A stretch of 5,029 bases of DNA, taken from NCBI GenBank assembly GCA_020634495.1, contig JACKBR010000106.1, positions 1 through 5,029 on the forward strand. Reading direction: 5' to 3'. Origin of the DNA: Ardenticatenaceae bacterium. GTDB lineage: Bacteria > Chloroflexota > Anaerolineae > Promineifilales > Promineifilaceae. A model generated the notes under the pieces. The model searched no databases, was not told where the DNA came from, and worked only from the letters and a program-made list of their open reading frames with translations. Both the position numbers and the translations under genes were made by a program. Each line of letters starts with the position of its first letter. Position 1 is the stretch's first letter. Shown one piece after another: positions 1 to 5,029 of this stretch.

Positions 1-474
1 CACCCGCGCCTGGTCGTAGCGCACCGGATCGCCCAGGCCGTAAATGGCGCTAACGCTGGCCACGATGATGACGTCCCTTCGCGTAGCCAGTGATTGCGTG
101 GCCGCCAGCCGCATTCGCTCAATCTCTTCGTTAATTTCAGTGGTTTTTTCAATGTAGGTGTCGGTGCGCGGGATGTACGCTTCTGGCTGGTAAAAATCGT
201 AGTAGCTCACAAAGTAGCTCACGGCGTTTTGGGGGAAAAATTGGCAAAACTCGCTGTAGAGCTGGGCGGCCAGCGTCTTGTTGTGCGCCAAAATGAGGGT
301 GGGCCGCTGCGTCTGCTGAATCACGTTGGCGATGGTGAATGTCTTGCCGGTGCCAGTCGCGCCGAGTAAAAGCTGCTGGTGCAGACCAGCTTGCAGGCCA
401 TCCACCAATCCGGCAATCGCCTGGGGCTGGTCGCCTGTGGGTTGGTAGTGGGCATTGAGTTGGAAGGTAGACAT
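1..474 (-). CDS. uvrB: UvrB, excinuclease ABC subunit B (N-terminal 158 codons; cut by window edge)
   Basis: UvrB is the DNA-damage-verifying helicase-like subunit of the cytoplasmic UvrABC nucleotide excision repair complex. UvrA loads it onto damaged DNA and it then recruits UvrC for incision. My reading of the minus strand from ATG 474-472 gives an uninterrupted frame to base 1. The Walker A motif GATGTGKT lies at residues 38-45 (Lys44), followed by [11 protein letters not shown] at about 62-72. The damage-probing beta-hairpin [12 protein letters not shown] is at 91-102 and the conserved [13 protein letters not shown] is near 140-152. Full-length UvrB is about 660-700 residues, so the remaining three quarters (helicase motifs II-VI, UvrC-binding domain) lie to the left. 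The start is fixed by a GGAGG six bases upstream and by the usual UvrB N-terminus (F-x-L, then P-x-GDQPQAI). The gene is divergent from the phosphoesterase. Nothing looks broken. Identification is essentially certain. Confidence 0.97.
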   Translation of the reverse strand, partial: MSTFQLNAHYQPTGDQPQAIAGLVDGLQAGLHQQLLLGATGTGKTFTIANVIQQTQRPTLILAHNKTLAAQLYSEFCQFFPQNAVSYFVSYYDFYQPEAYIPRTDTYIEKTTEINEEIERMRLAATQSLATRRDVIIVASVSAIYGLGDPVRYDQARV

Positions 475-480
475 TTTGTG

Positions 481-485
481 CCTCC
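481..485 (-). promoter_or_regulatory. uvrB ribosome binding site
   Basis: The minus strand reads GGAGG, then six bases, then the uvrB ATG at 474-472. This is a near-ideal Shine-Dalgarno sequence and spacing, and it decides the start. No ATG or GTG occurs in frame just upstream. Confidence 0.85.
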
Positions 486-494
486 GGTATTTTG

Positions 495-563
495 AGTGAA
501 AAGTGATTAGTGAAAAGTAAAAAGTGGCTCAATCTTTTCACTTATCACTTTTTACTTTTCACT
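495..563. repeat. Degenerate 7-bp tandem repeats forming an 18-bp perfect inverted repeat
   Basis: Five consecutive heptamers run from 495 to 529: AGTGAAA, AGTGATT, AGTGAAA, AGTAAAA, AGTGGCT. The same family runs on the opposite strand from 563 down to 536: AGTGAAA, AGTAAAA, AGTGATA, AGTGAAA. As a result AGTGAAAAGTAAAAAGTG (509-526) is the exact reverse complement of 546-563, with a 19-base loop. The array lies between the uvrB ribosome binding site and its candidate promoter. It resembles the short tandemly repeated (STRR) intergenic elements described in filamentous cyanobacteria, with a different unit. It could fold in the uvrB leader RNA. There is no U-tract placing it as a terminator of a known gene. 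Confidence 0.85.
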
Positions 564-593
564 ATAAAAGCAGTTCATGACATCTATTGTCAG
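564..593 (-). promoter_or_regulatory. Candidate uvrB promoter
   Basis: On the minus strand CTGACA (593-588, five of six matches to TTGACA) is followed after 18 bases by TTTTAT (569-564, four of six matches to TATAAT). A better -10 box, TATAGT (566-561), overlaps it but would need a 21-base spacer. If used, the transcript would start near 555 and carry the heptamer inverted repeat in its 5' leader. I see no obvious LexA-type palindrome, so SOS control is not supported. The boxes are only moderate matches. Confidence 0.3.
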
Positions 594-597
594 GAGT

Positions 598-626
598 TTG
601 GGCAAAACGGCCGTTCACGCTAGACT
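598..626 (+). promoter_or_regulatory. Weak candidate promoter for the phosphoesterase
   Basis: TTGGGC (598-603) is followed after 17 bases by TAGACT (621-626). Spacing is ideal, but the boxes match the sigma-70 consensus in only three and four positions. One of the ACGGCCGT palindromes (607-614) sits in the spacer. An alternative -10, TTATAC (626-631), has no good -35 partner. This is offered only because some promoter should lie here. Confidence 0.22.
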
Positions 627-645
627 TATACCCTTAGCAAAAATT

Positions 646-650
646 AGGAA
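646..650 (+). promoter_or_regulatory. Ribosome binding site selecting a GTG start
   Basis: AGGAA lies six bases before the GTG at 657. An in-frame TAG at 645-647 rules out any upstream start. The ATG at 655-657 that overlaps the GTG is in another frame and meets TGA at once (ATGTGA). GTG 657 is therefore the only sensible start. Confidence 0.65.
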
Positions 651-656
651 ATTAAT

Positions 657-1553
657 GTGAAACTAGCAGTCATCTCAGATATTCATGGAAACGTACCCGC
701 TTTAGAAACCGTGACGGCCGACATTGAAAAATGGCAGCCCGACACAGTGGTGGTAGATGGGGATATTGTCAATCGTGGCCCGCTTTCCCGCGATTGTTTG
801 GAGTGGGTATTGGCGCGCCAGGCCAATGAGGGTTGGCAAATTGTAAAAGGCAACCACGAGGATTACATCTTGGAATGTGCCGCTGATAACGGCTCTTTAG
901 CAGGCCCAGATTTTGAGGTGCGTCAGTTTGCTCATTGGGCTTATGAACAAGTGGCCGATTACGTGCCGCTTATTGCCAATTTGCCGGAGCAGTATGCTGT
1001 CTTTGCGCCAGATGGATCCGAGCTTCGCGTCGTGCATGCCTCCATGCGGGACAATCGGGATGGGATTTATCCCAAAACGACCGATGCCGAGCTGCGCGAG
1101 CAAATTGCCCCCGCGCCAGCCGTTTTTGTGACCGGGCACACGCACCGGCCGCTTGTCCGGCAAATTAATGGCACCACGGTGGTAAACATTGGCTCCGTTG
1201 GGGCTCCTTTTGACGCGGATCGGCGGTTGAGTTACGGCCGTTTTACCTGGACTGCTCGTAAAGGATGGCAGACAGACATCGTTCGCCTACCGTATGATTT
1301 TGGCCGTATTGAGCAAGATTACCAAAGTTCAGGGTTTTTGGATCAGGCGGGGCCGCTGGCACAGCTCATGCTGGTGGAGCTGCGGCGGGCCGGGGGGCTG
1401 GTTTACCGCTGGGCAAGTCGCTACCAGGAAGCGGTGTTGGCAGGTGAAATTGGCCTTGAAGAGAGCGTGCGTAAAGTATTGCGCGATGATGATTTGAGAC
1501 CATACCTCGGTGGGCCTGGCTGGACGGCCGCTTCACTGGCTCATGATGCCTAA
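657..1553 (+). CDS. Calcineurin-like metallophosphoesterase (YfcE/MJ0936-type) with C-terminal extension
   Basis: This is a predicted cytoplasmic two-metal phosphoesterase that hydrolyses phosphomono- or diesters; the true substrate is unknown. All family metal ligands are present: D8 and H10 (SDIHGN), D36 (GDIVNRGP), N66 and the catalytic H67 (GNHED), H127 (VVHAS), H161 and H163 (GHTHRP). NIGSVG, typical of this family, follows near 177-182. There is no signal peptide or membrane segment. At 298 residues it is longer than small YfcE-like enzymes. Residues from about 210 form an extra, probably helical segment rich in Leu, Arg and Glu that I do not recognise. It starts at GTG with AGGAA six bases upstream. 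It is divergent from uvrB and followed by hairpins, so it is probably monocistronic. Related enzymes act on cyclic nucleotides, nucleotides or diadenosine polyphosphates; choosing among these from sequence is not justified. Confidence 0.9.
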   Translation: MKLAVISDIHGNVPALETVTADIEKWQPDTVVVDGDIVNRGPLSRDCLEWVLARQANEGWQIVKGNHEDYILECAADNGSLAGPDFEVRQFAHWAYEQVADYVPLIANLPEQYAVFAPDGSELRVVHASMRDNRDGIYPKTTDAELREQIAPAPAVFVTGHTHRPLVRQINGTTVVNIGSVGAPFDADRRLSYGRFTWTARKGWQTDIVRLPYDFGRIEQDYQSSGFLDQAGPLAQLMLVELRRAGGLVYRWASRYQEAVLAGEIGLEESVRKVLRDDDLRPYLGGPGWTAASLAHDA

Positions 1554-1559
1554 AAACGA

Positions 1560-1587
1560 AAACAGCCGCCTTGGTAGACGGCCGTTT
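1560..1587. terminator. Hairpin after the phosphoesterase, possibly a terminator on either strand
   Basis: AAAC-A-GCCG (1560-1568) pairs with CGGC-C-GTTT (1579-1587): eight base pairs with one A·C mismatch around a ten-base loop. It begins seven bases after the stop codon. On the plus strand only a short TTT follows. On the minus strand the hairpin is followed by TTTTCGTTTTT, a better terminator tail, so it may work mainly against transcripts entering from the right. Its right arm is one of the ACGGCCGT palindromes (1578-1585). Confidence 0.5.
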
Positions 1588-1591
1588 CCCG

Positions 1592-1612
1592 ATACCCCTC
1601 CTGGTATTTTTT
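1592..1612 (+). terminator. Short Rho-independent terminator candidate
   Basis: ATACC (1592-1596) and GGTAT (1603-1607) form a five-base-pair stem with a six-base loop, ending in six T (1607-1612). The stem is weak for an intrinsic terminator. The T-tract and its position, 39 bases after the phosphoesterase stop and directly behind a larger hairpin, support a role in ending that transcript. Confidence 0.42.
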
Positions 1613-1857
1613 GATTGACCGCTTTTCTCCTTAAACTTAAAATACAGCCAATCGTTTGTGAGAAAAACGCCGGTTAGCGCATTTGCAATTTGATTAAGAA
1701 GATTTCCTCTCAATCACCGACGTTTACTCAAACTACGTTTGCATTGTCCAACGCCCAGCTATCTATTAGTTTCATGCGTTTTCTCCTGGTGCGTTTCCTT
1801 GCAGTGCTAAAGCGAAAATAACAAGACGTGTTCAATTCAAACGAAGTTAACAACTTA

Positions 1858-1885
1858 TTGCGTCATTCCCTGGCTAATCTATAAT
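1858..1885 (+). promoter_or_regulatory. Sigma-70-type promoter for the STAND regulator
   Basis: TTGCGT (1858-1863) and a perfect TATAAT (1880-1885) are separated by 16 bases, placing the transcript start near 1892, about 120 bases before the ATG. The -35 box matches TTGACA only in its first three positions, which would suit a promoter needing an activator. The inverted repeat AAGTT-AAC-AACTT (1844-1856) ends two bases before the -35 box and could be an operator. Confidence 0.5.
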
Positions 1886-1942
1886 CGAAATGCTCAGATT
1901 GGGCTAAGGGAAAACGATTTACTGCCTATCATAGTAATCAAC

Positions 1943-1960
1943 CGTAAAAGCATCGTAAAT
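1943..1960 (+). promoter_or_regulatory. Heptamer direct repeat with SARP-operator geometry
   Basis: CGTAAAA (1943-1949) and CGTAAAT (1954-1960) are heptamers separated by four bases, an 11-bp period. SARP-family activators are known to bind direct heptamer repeats with this period, just upstream of a -10 box. A third CGTAAA occurs at 1994-1999 but off the period. The only -10-like sequence behind the pair is weak (GATATG, 1971-1976). The encoded SARP-like protein starts 53 bases downstream, so autoregulation is conceivable but unproven. With so short a motif, chance is a real alternative. Confidence 0.25.
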
Positions 1961-2013
1961 GTCTGGTTGAGATATGCAGGGTTTCGTGTGTGTCGTAAAG
2001 AGATAACATCAAA

Positions 2014-4944
2014 ATGAACCGGAATGAACTGCGGATTACAATGTTGGGAAAGTTCGAGCTGGGCTGGGGAGACGGCCGTTCTCACAAACCATTTACCGCA
2101 AAAGTAGCCACCAAAAACAGAGCGCTTCTTTGTTACTTGGTCCTCAATCACCGCCTCCATCAGCGTGAAGAGCTAGCCAGAATCTTTTGGCCAGACAATT
2201 TAGACGGCAAGCCAAATTTACGGGTTGCCCTGAATGCCCTACGCAATGCTGGCTTAACTTCTTACCTGGATACGCTGCGCCCAGAAATTACCTTTATCCA
2301 GCAAGAAGCTTATTGGTGTGATGCCCAAATCTTTGAGACCCTCATTACCAAAAGTCGCCATCAAAATAAGCCAGATATTCCCGCCCTGCGCAAAGCTGTG
2401 GCTCTGTACCAGGGGAGATTTTTGGAAGGGTTCGCTTTGCCAGAGCTGCCTCTTTTTGACGAGTGGATGAACAGTTTGCGGCTGCGGTATGAGGACATGA
2501 TGTGGCAGGCTTTGGACACAATCATTCGCTGGGCAATGAAAGATTCCGCATATTATGAAGTTGGTGTTGAATATGCCAAACGCGCCCTGGAATTAGCCCC
2601 CTGGCGTGAAACGGCTCATCAACATTTGATGTGGCTGCTGGCCAGCAGCGGTCAACGGGATGTTGCGTTGACGCAGTATGAACGCTGCCGTGAGGCGCTA
2701 AAAACCCTGCTAGATGTTGATGAACCATCGCCCACAACCAAAGAACTGTATGTCAATATTCGGCAGATGAAGTCGGCCACAAAGCCGCAAACGGTTCCCT
2801 TGCCACCTTTGCACACAACGCTGCCTGAGGATGAACCTCCTTTTCTTGCGCCACCGCTGCCCTCTTTAATTGTGGGTCGGTTGGCCTCTGCGGCCGAGTT
2901 GGCTGAGGCGTTAACGGCCGTTTCTGGCTTACCGCGTCTGGGCATTGTGGGGATGGGGGGGATTGGCAAAACAACCCTGGCAATCCATCTGGCCCACACC
3001 TTGCGAGACCATTTTCCTGACGGCGTGCTGTGGGCCAATGTGGTGGATGAACAGCCTGAGGAAATTGCCACGCAATGGGCGGCTGCCTACGGCTATGATT
3101 TAAGCCAGCAAAACTCTGGCGAGGAGCGGCTGGCCGTGGTGAGCCGCTTATTGGCAACCAAACGGGCTTTGCTCATTCTGGATGATGTCTGGACTGGCTC
3201 TAAAATTCGGCCACTCTTGCCAGAATCGGGCCGTTGTGCTGTGCTGATCACCAGCCGGGCCGAGCGAATTGTGCGCAGTGTGGATGCTGAACCTGTGCTG
3301 TTGGACAAGCTTTCGCCGGAAGACGGCCGTTCCCTGCTGCTCAGTTACATCGATGAAGGGCGTGTCCAGGACAATCCAGCCGCCATTGCCGAAATTTGCG
3401 AGCTTGTAGACCAGTTGCCTCTGGCAATTAGCATTGCTGGCAGCTATTTGGCATATCGCCCCCACCGCACATTGGCCGACTTTTTGCTTCAGCTTAAGAA
3501 GCAAATAAAGCCCTTAGATTTGGCGGAAGATGCGCAGCGCATTCGTGAGACCTTTGAACTTAGCTGGCGCTATTTAGAGGGCAATCAGAGCCGCTTGTTT
3601 GCGCTGTTGGGGCTGTTTGAGGGGCACGGCTTTTCCTTGGAAGCAATTGCCGAGATCGCTCAATTTCCCCGAGATGACATTTACTGGATAGAGGATCGGT
3701 TACAGGAGCTGGTTCAGCTGTCGCTGCTTCAGGCTGAGGGGAACCATCGTTACCGGCAGCACGGGCTGTTGGCCAATTTTGCTCAGGACAAATTGGGGGA
3801 CGATGGGTCTGCCAGGGAACAATTTGTGGCCTATTTTTCTGCCTTCGCAGAGACACATGCTGCTAAATATGCGCTGCTCCGGCCAGAGTGGGCCAATTTG
3901 GATACGGCCGTTCGTCTGGCGGAAGCCAATCAGCAATGGATGGCAGTGCTGCGGCTTACTGCTGCGCTAAAAGACGCCTGGTTTGCCAGAGGGCGTTTTA
4001 AGCAGGCGCGTCAGGCATTTGAAATTGCGTTTCAGGCAGCGATCCGGTTGGAGGATGAACCGCTGCTGGCGCGTAACTGGTTGTGGTGGGGGCAAGCGTG
4101 TCTGGAACAGGGCGATCAGGCTGAGGCGCGTAAATGGTTGCAACAGGCCCTGGACCTGTATGATGAGTTGGAGGATGGCATTGGCATTGCTGATGCTGAA
4201 TTTGAGCTGGCGCGGCTGGACATTGAACAAACTTTGCCACAAGAGGCCGAGCGACGGTTGAATCGGGTTTTGGCTTTGCGCCAGGCACAAGCAGATGAAA
4301 AGGGCACGGCTGCCGCCTTGTACCGCAAAGCGCGGCTGCGGCATCGCCAGCAAGCGGAAGAAAATGCCCATGAGCTTGCGCTGGAATCGGTTGCCAGGCA
4401 GCAAGCAATTGGTGACGATTTAGGCCGCTGCCGCACGCTGCGCCTGTTGGTATACATTATGATCGGCCTAAAACAAAATGAGCTGGCGTTGCAATTTGCC
4501 GAGGAATCGTTGGCCCTTGCTGAAGCGTTGGATGATCTGGGCGAGATTGCGATGGCTAAAAAGGGTTTGGCTTCGTCTTACCATATGTTGAACCGTTTGG
4601 AGGAGGCCAGCCAGCTGGCGTTAGAAAGTTATGCCACTCTGGAACGCATGGCTGATCGGCAATCGATGACGGCCGTTCGCTTTTTGCAATGTCTTATAAA
4701 ACGTGCCGAGGGGAAATTTAACGAAGCAATGTCTTTAGCAGAAGAGTGTCTTGTTGAGTTTTCTCACCTGAAAGATGATTTGCATGTTGCTTTTTGTCTC
4801 ACTCATCAAGGGGATTTCCATAAACAGTGGGGTGATATGGAAACGGCCGTGCAAAAGTGGCGGGCGGCGTTAGCCATTGCCCAAAAAATGGGTAATGATA
4901 AAGTGGCGGAGAAGATAAACGGCCGTATTCCTTCACAGACTTAA
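2014..4944 (+). CDS. AfsR/SARP-type STAND regulator: winged helix – BTAD – NB-ARC ATPase – TPR repeats
   Basis: Predicted cytoplasmic signal-integrating transcription activator of 976 residues. Residues about 5-97 form the OmpR/SARP-like winged helix (MLGKFEL, then IFWPD at 57-61, recognition helix about 65-80). The BTAD domain is about 100-250 (YWCDAQIFETL to LLDVDEPSPTTKELY). A proline-rich linker (about 252-283) leads to IVGR at 286-289. The NB-ARC ATPase has Walker A GMGGIGKTT at 313-321 (Lys319), Walker B LLILDDVW at 386-393, LITSR at 411-415, QLPLA at 467-471 in place of GLPLA, and an MHD-like QHG at 582-584 where Asp/Glu is usual. Residues about 640-970 hold roughly eight TPR-like helix pairs spaced near 40 residues, likely the ligand- or partner-sensing part. 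In this family ATP binding drives oligomerisation and DNA binding. ATG 2014 is the first start after an in-frame TAA (1996-1998); the ribosome site is weak (AAAGAG, 11 bases away). It has its own promoter. Targets and signal are unknown. Confidence 0.93.
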   Translation: MNRNELRITMLGKFELGWGDGRSHKPFTAKVATKNRALLCYLVLNHRLHQREELARIFWPDNLDGKPNLRVALNALRNAGLTSYLDTLRPEITFIQQEAYWCDAQIFETLITKSRHQNKPDIPALRKAVALYQGRFLEGFALPELPLFDEWMNSLRLRYEDMMWQALDTIIRWAMKDSAYYEVGVEYAKRALELAPWRETAHQHLMWLLASSGQRDVALTQYERCREALKTLLDVDEPSPTTKELYVNIRQMKSATKPQTVPLPPLHTTLPEDEPPFLAPPLPSLIVGRLASAAELAEALTAVSGLPRLGIVGMGGIGKTTLAIHLAHTLRDHFPDGVLWANVVDEQPEEIATQWAAAYGYDLSQQNSGEERLAVVSRLLATKRALLILDDVWTGSKIRPLLPESGRCAVLITSRAERIVRSVDAEPVLLDKLSPEDGRSLLLSYIDEGRVQDNPAAIAEICELVDQLPLAISIAGSYLAYRPHRTLADFLLQLKKQIKPLDLAEDAQRIRETFELSWRYLEGNQSRLFALLGLFEGHGFSLEAIAEIAQFPRDDIYWIEDRLQELVQLSLLQAEGNHRYRQHGLLANFAQDKLGDDGSAREQFVAYFSAFAETHAAKYALLRPEWANLDTAVRLAEANQQWMAVLRLTAALKDAWFARGRFKQARQAFEIAFQAAIRLEDEPLLARNWLWWGQACLEQGDQAEARKWLQQALDLYDELEDGIGIADAEFELARLDIEQTLPQEAERRLNRVLALRQAQADEKGTAAALYRKARLRHRQQAEENAHELALESVARQQAIGDDLGRCRTLRLLVYIMIGLKQNELALQFAEESLALAEALDDLGEIAMAKKGLASSYHMLNRLEEASQLALESYATLERMADRQSMTAVRFLQCLIKRAEGKFNEAMSLAEECLVEFSHLKDDLHVAFCLTHQGDFHKQWGDMETAVQKWRAALAIAQKMGNDKVAEKINGRIPSQT
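2940..2961 (+). other. Potential G-quadruplex and seven-G run inside the P-loop codons
   Basis: Four G-tracts (2940-2942, 2949-2951, 2955-2957, 2959-2961) are separated by loops of six, three and one base, meeting the usual G3+N1-7 pattern. The last two tracts belong to an uninterrupted run of seven G (2955-2961) that encodes part of the Walker A glycines. The run may simply reflect glycine codons, but it is also a slippage-prone site within an essential motif. Confidence 0.45.
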
Positions 4945-5029
4945 AACCTCATTTCTTTTTTGCTTGAATTTAGAATCTATCCGAAAAAGCCACAGAGGAA
5001 AAAGAGAATTCAGAGGCATTGAACCTAAA
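4945..5029. other. AT-rich tail downstream of the regulator
   Basis: There is no gene start or clear terminator. A T-rich stretch (about 4954-4962) follows the regulator stop, but no stem precedes it. Positions 4989-5016 hold a purine-rich segment with CAGAGG at 4993-4998 and again at 5011-5016. It resembles the CCACAGAGG/ACAGAG-type dispersed intergenic repeats I remember from several bacterial phyla. Only one copy is visible, so the repeat status cannot be shown from this window. Confidence 0.4.

Larger units (their letters stand above)
1613..2013. other. AT-rich intergenic region upstream of the STAND regulator
   Basis: These 401 bases hold no convincing protein gene. They are visibly richer in A+T than the flanking genes. 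They contain a promoter (1858-1885) preceded by the inverted repeat AAGTT-AAC-AACTT (1844-1856), an 11-bp-spaced direct repeat (1943-1960), two ACGTTT copies 15 bp apart (1720 and 1735), and on the minus strand a 15-codon open frame with a good AGGAG (1775-1728). I recognise no riboswitch, tRNA or known small RNA here. A leader of about 120 bases would result from the promoter at 1858-1885, leaving room for regulation. Confidence 0.7.
607..4926. repeat. Highly iterated palindrome ACGGCCGT (ten exact dispersed copies)
   Basis: Exact copies start at 607, 1234, 1578, 2072, 2914, 3323, 3904, 4669, 4843 and 4919. One-base variants occur at 714 (ACGGCCGA) and 1524 (ACGGCCGC). Two copies (607, 1578) are noncoding and eight are in genes. 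Coding copies use two phases: acg-gcc-gtt (Thr-Ala-Val; 2914, 3904, 4669; with gtg at 4843) and nac-ggc-cgt (Asp/Asn/Tyr-Gly-Arg; 1234, 2072, 3323, 4919). Eight of ten are followed by T, whereas only four are preceded by A. No copy is present in the uvrB part. The coordinates give the span of the dispersed set, not one continuous element. Confidence 0.9.

Noticed and set aside
149..541. Minus-strand open frame of 130 codons overlapping the uvrB start
   Set aside because: It is out of frame with the clear UvrB reading, which has a better ribosome site and unmistakable motifs; its protein has no family features.
475..656. LexA/SOS box for uvrB
   Set aside because: I looked for CTGT-N8-ACAG-like and GAAC-N4-GTTC-like palindromes in the divergent spacer and found none.
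1366..1713. Minus-strand open frame of 115 codons across the end of the phosphoesterase
   Set aside because: It is antisense to a well-supported gene, starts at TTG with little support and runs through the hairpin region. The protein is low-complexity and unrecognised.
3967..4408. Long antisense frames opposite the TPR region
   Set aside because: These are shadows of the GC-biased coding strand: several frames overlap one another, and their products are Pro/Gln/Arg-rich with no domain.
2014..4944. Antiphage STAND (Avs-like) defence protein
   Set aside because: The N-terminus is a SARP winged helix plus BTAD, not a nuclease, protease or membrane effector, and no defence genes flank it. A transcription regulator is the simpler reading.
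4945..4970. Terminator after the regulator
   Set aside because: There is a T-rich stretch, but no stem of useful length stands before it. The nearby ACGGCCGT palindrome has no loop and overlaps the last codons.

Overview
The window looks like chromosomal DNA from a bacterium of moderate GC content (genes a little above 50% G+C by eye, intergenic stretches clearly more AT-rich). The best guess is a member of the Chloroflexota (Anaerolineae-like). This is inference. It rests on the large regulator, whose SARP/BTAD – NB-ARC – TPR architecture is especially abundant in that phylum and in Actinobacteria, on a GC content too low for a typical actinomycete, and on an iterated palindrome and short-repeat-filled spacers. 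No rRNA, tRNA, CRISPR array, transposase or phage gene is visible.

Layout. (1) Positions 1-474, minus strand: the first 158 codons of uvrB, the nucleotide-excision-repair helicase subunit, running off the left edge. (2) Positions 475-656: a divergent intergenic region with a good uvrB ribosome binding site and an array of degenerate 7-bp repeats folded into a perfect 18-bp inverted repeat. (3) Positions 657-1553, plus strand: a calcineurin-like metallophosphoesterase with a complete two-metal active site, a GTG start and an extra C-terminal helical region. (4) Positions 1554-2013: a 460-bp spacer with two hairpins just after the phosphoesterase (the second followed by six T), a good sigma-70-type promoter with a perfect TATAAT box, and an 11-bp-spaced direct repeat close to the next start. 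(5) Positions 2014-4944, plus strand: a complete 976-residue AfsR/SARP-type STAND regulator (DNA-binding winged helix, BTAD, NB-ARC ATPase, about eight TPR-like repeats). (6) Positions 4945-5029: a short AT-rich tail with a CAGAGG-type repeat.

The three genes do not look like one operon. uvrB is divergent from the phosphoesterase, and the regulator is separated from it by terminator-like hairpins and its own promoter. The regulator's targets are not evident here; its operator-like repeat suggests possible autoregulation, and other targets may lie to the right of the window.

The most striking signal is not a gene. The 8-bp palindrome ACGGCCGT occurs exactly ten times, in both coding and noncoding DNA and in two codon phases, where roughly 0.1 would be expected by chance. 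This resembles the HIP1 palindrome of cyanobacteria in behaviour but has a different sequence. I do not see a clear new multi-gene system in this window.
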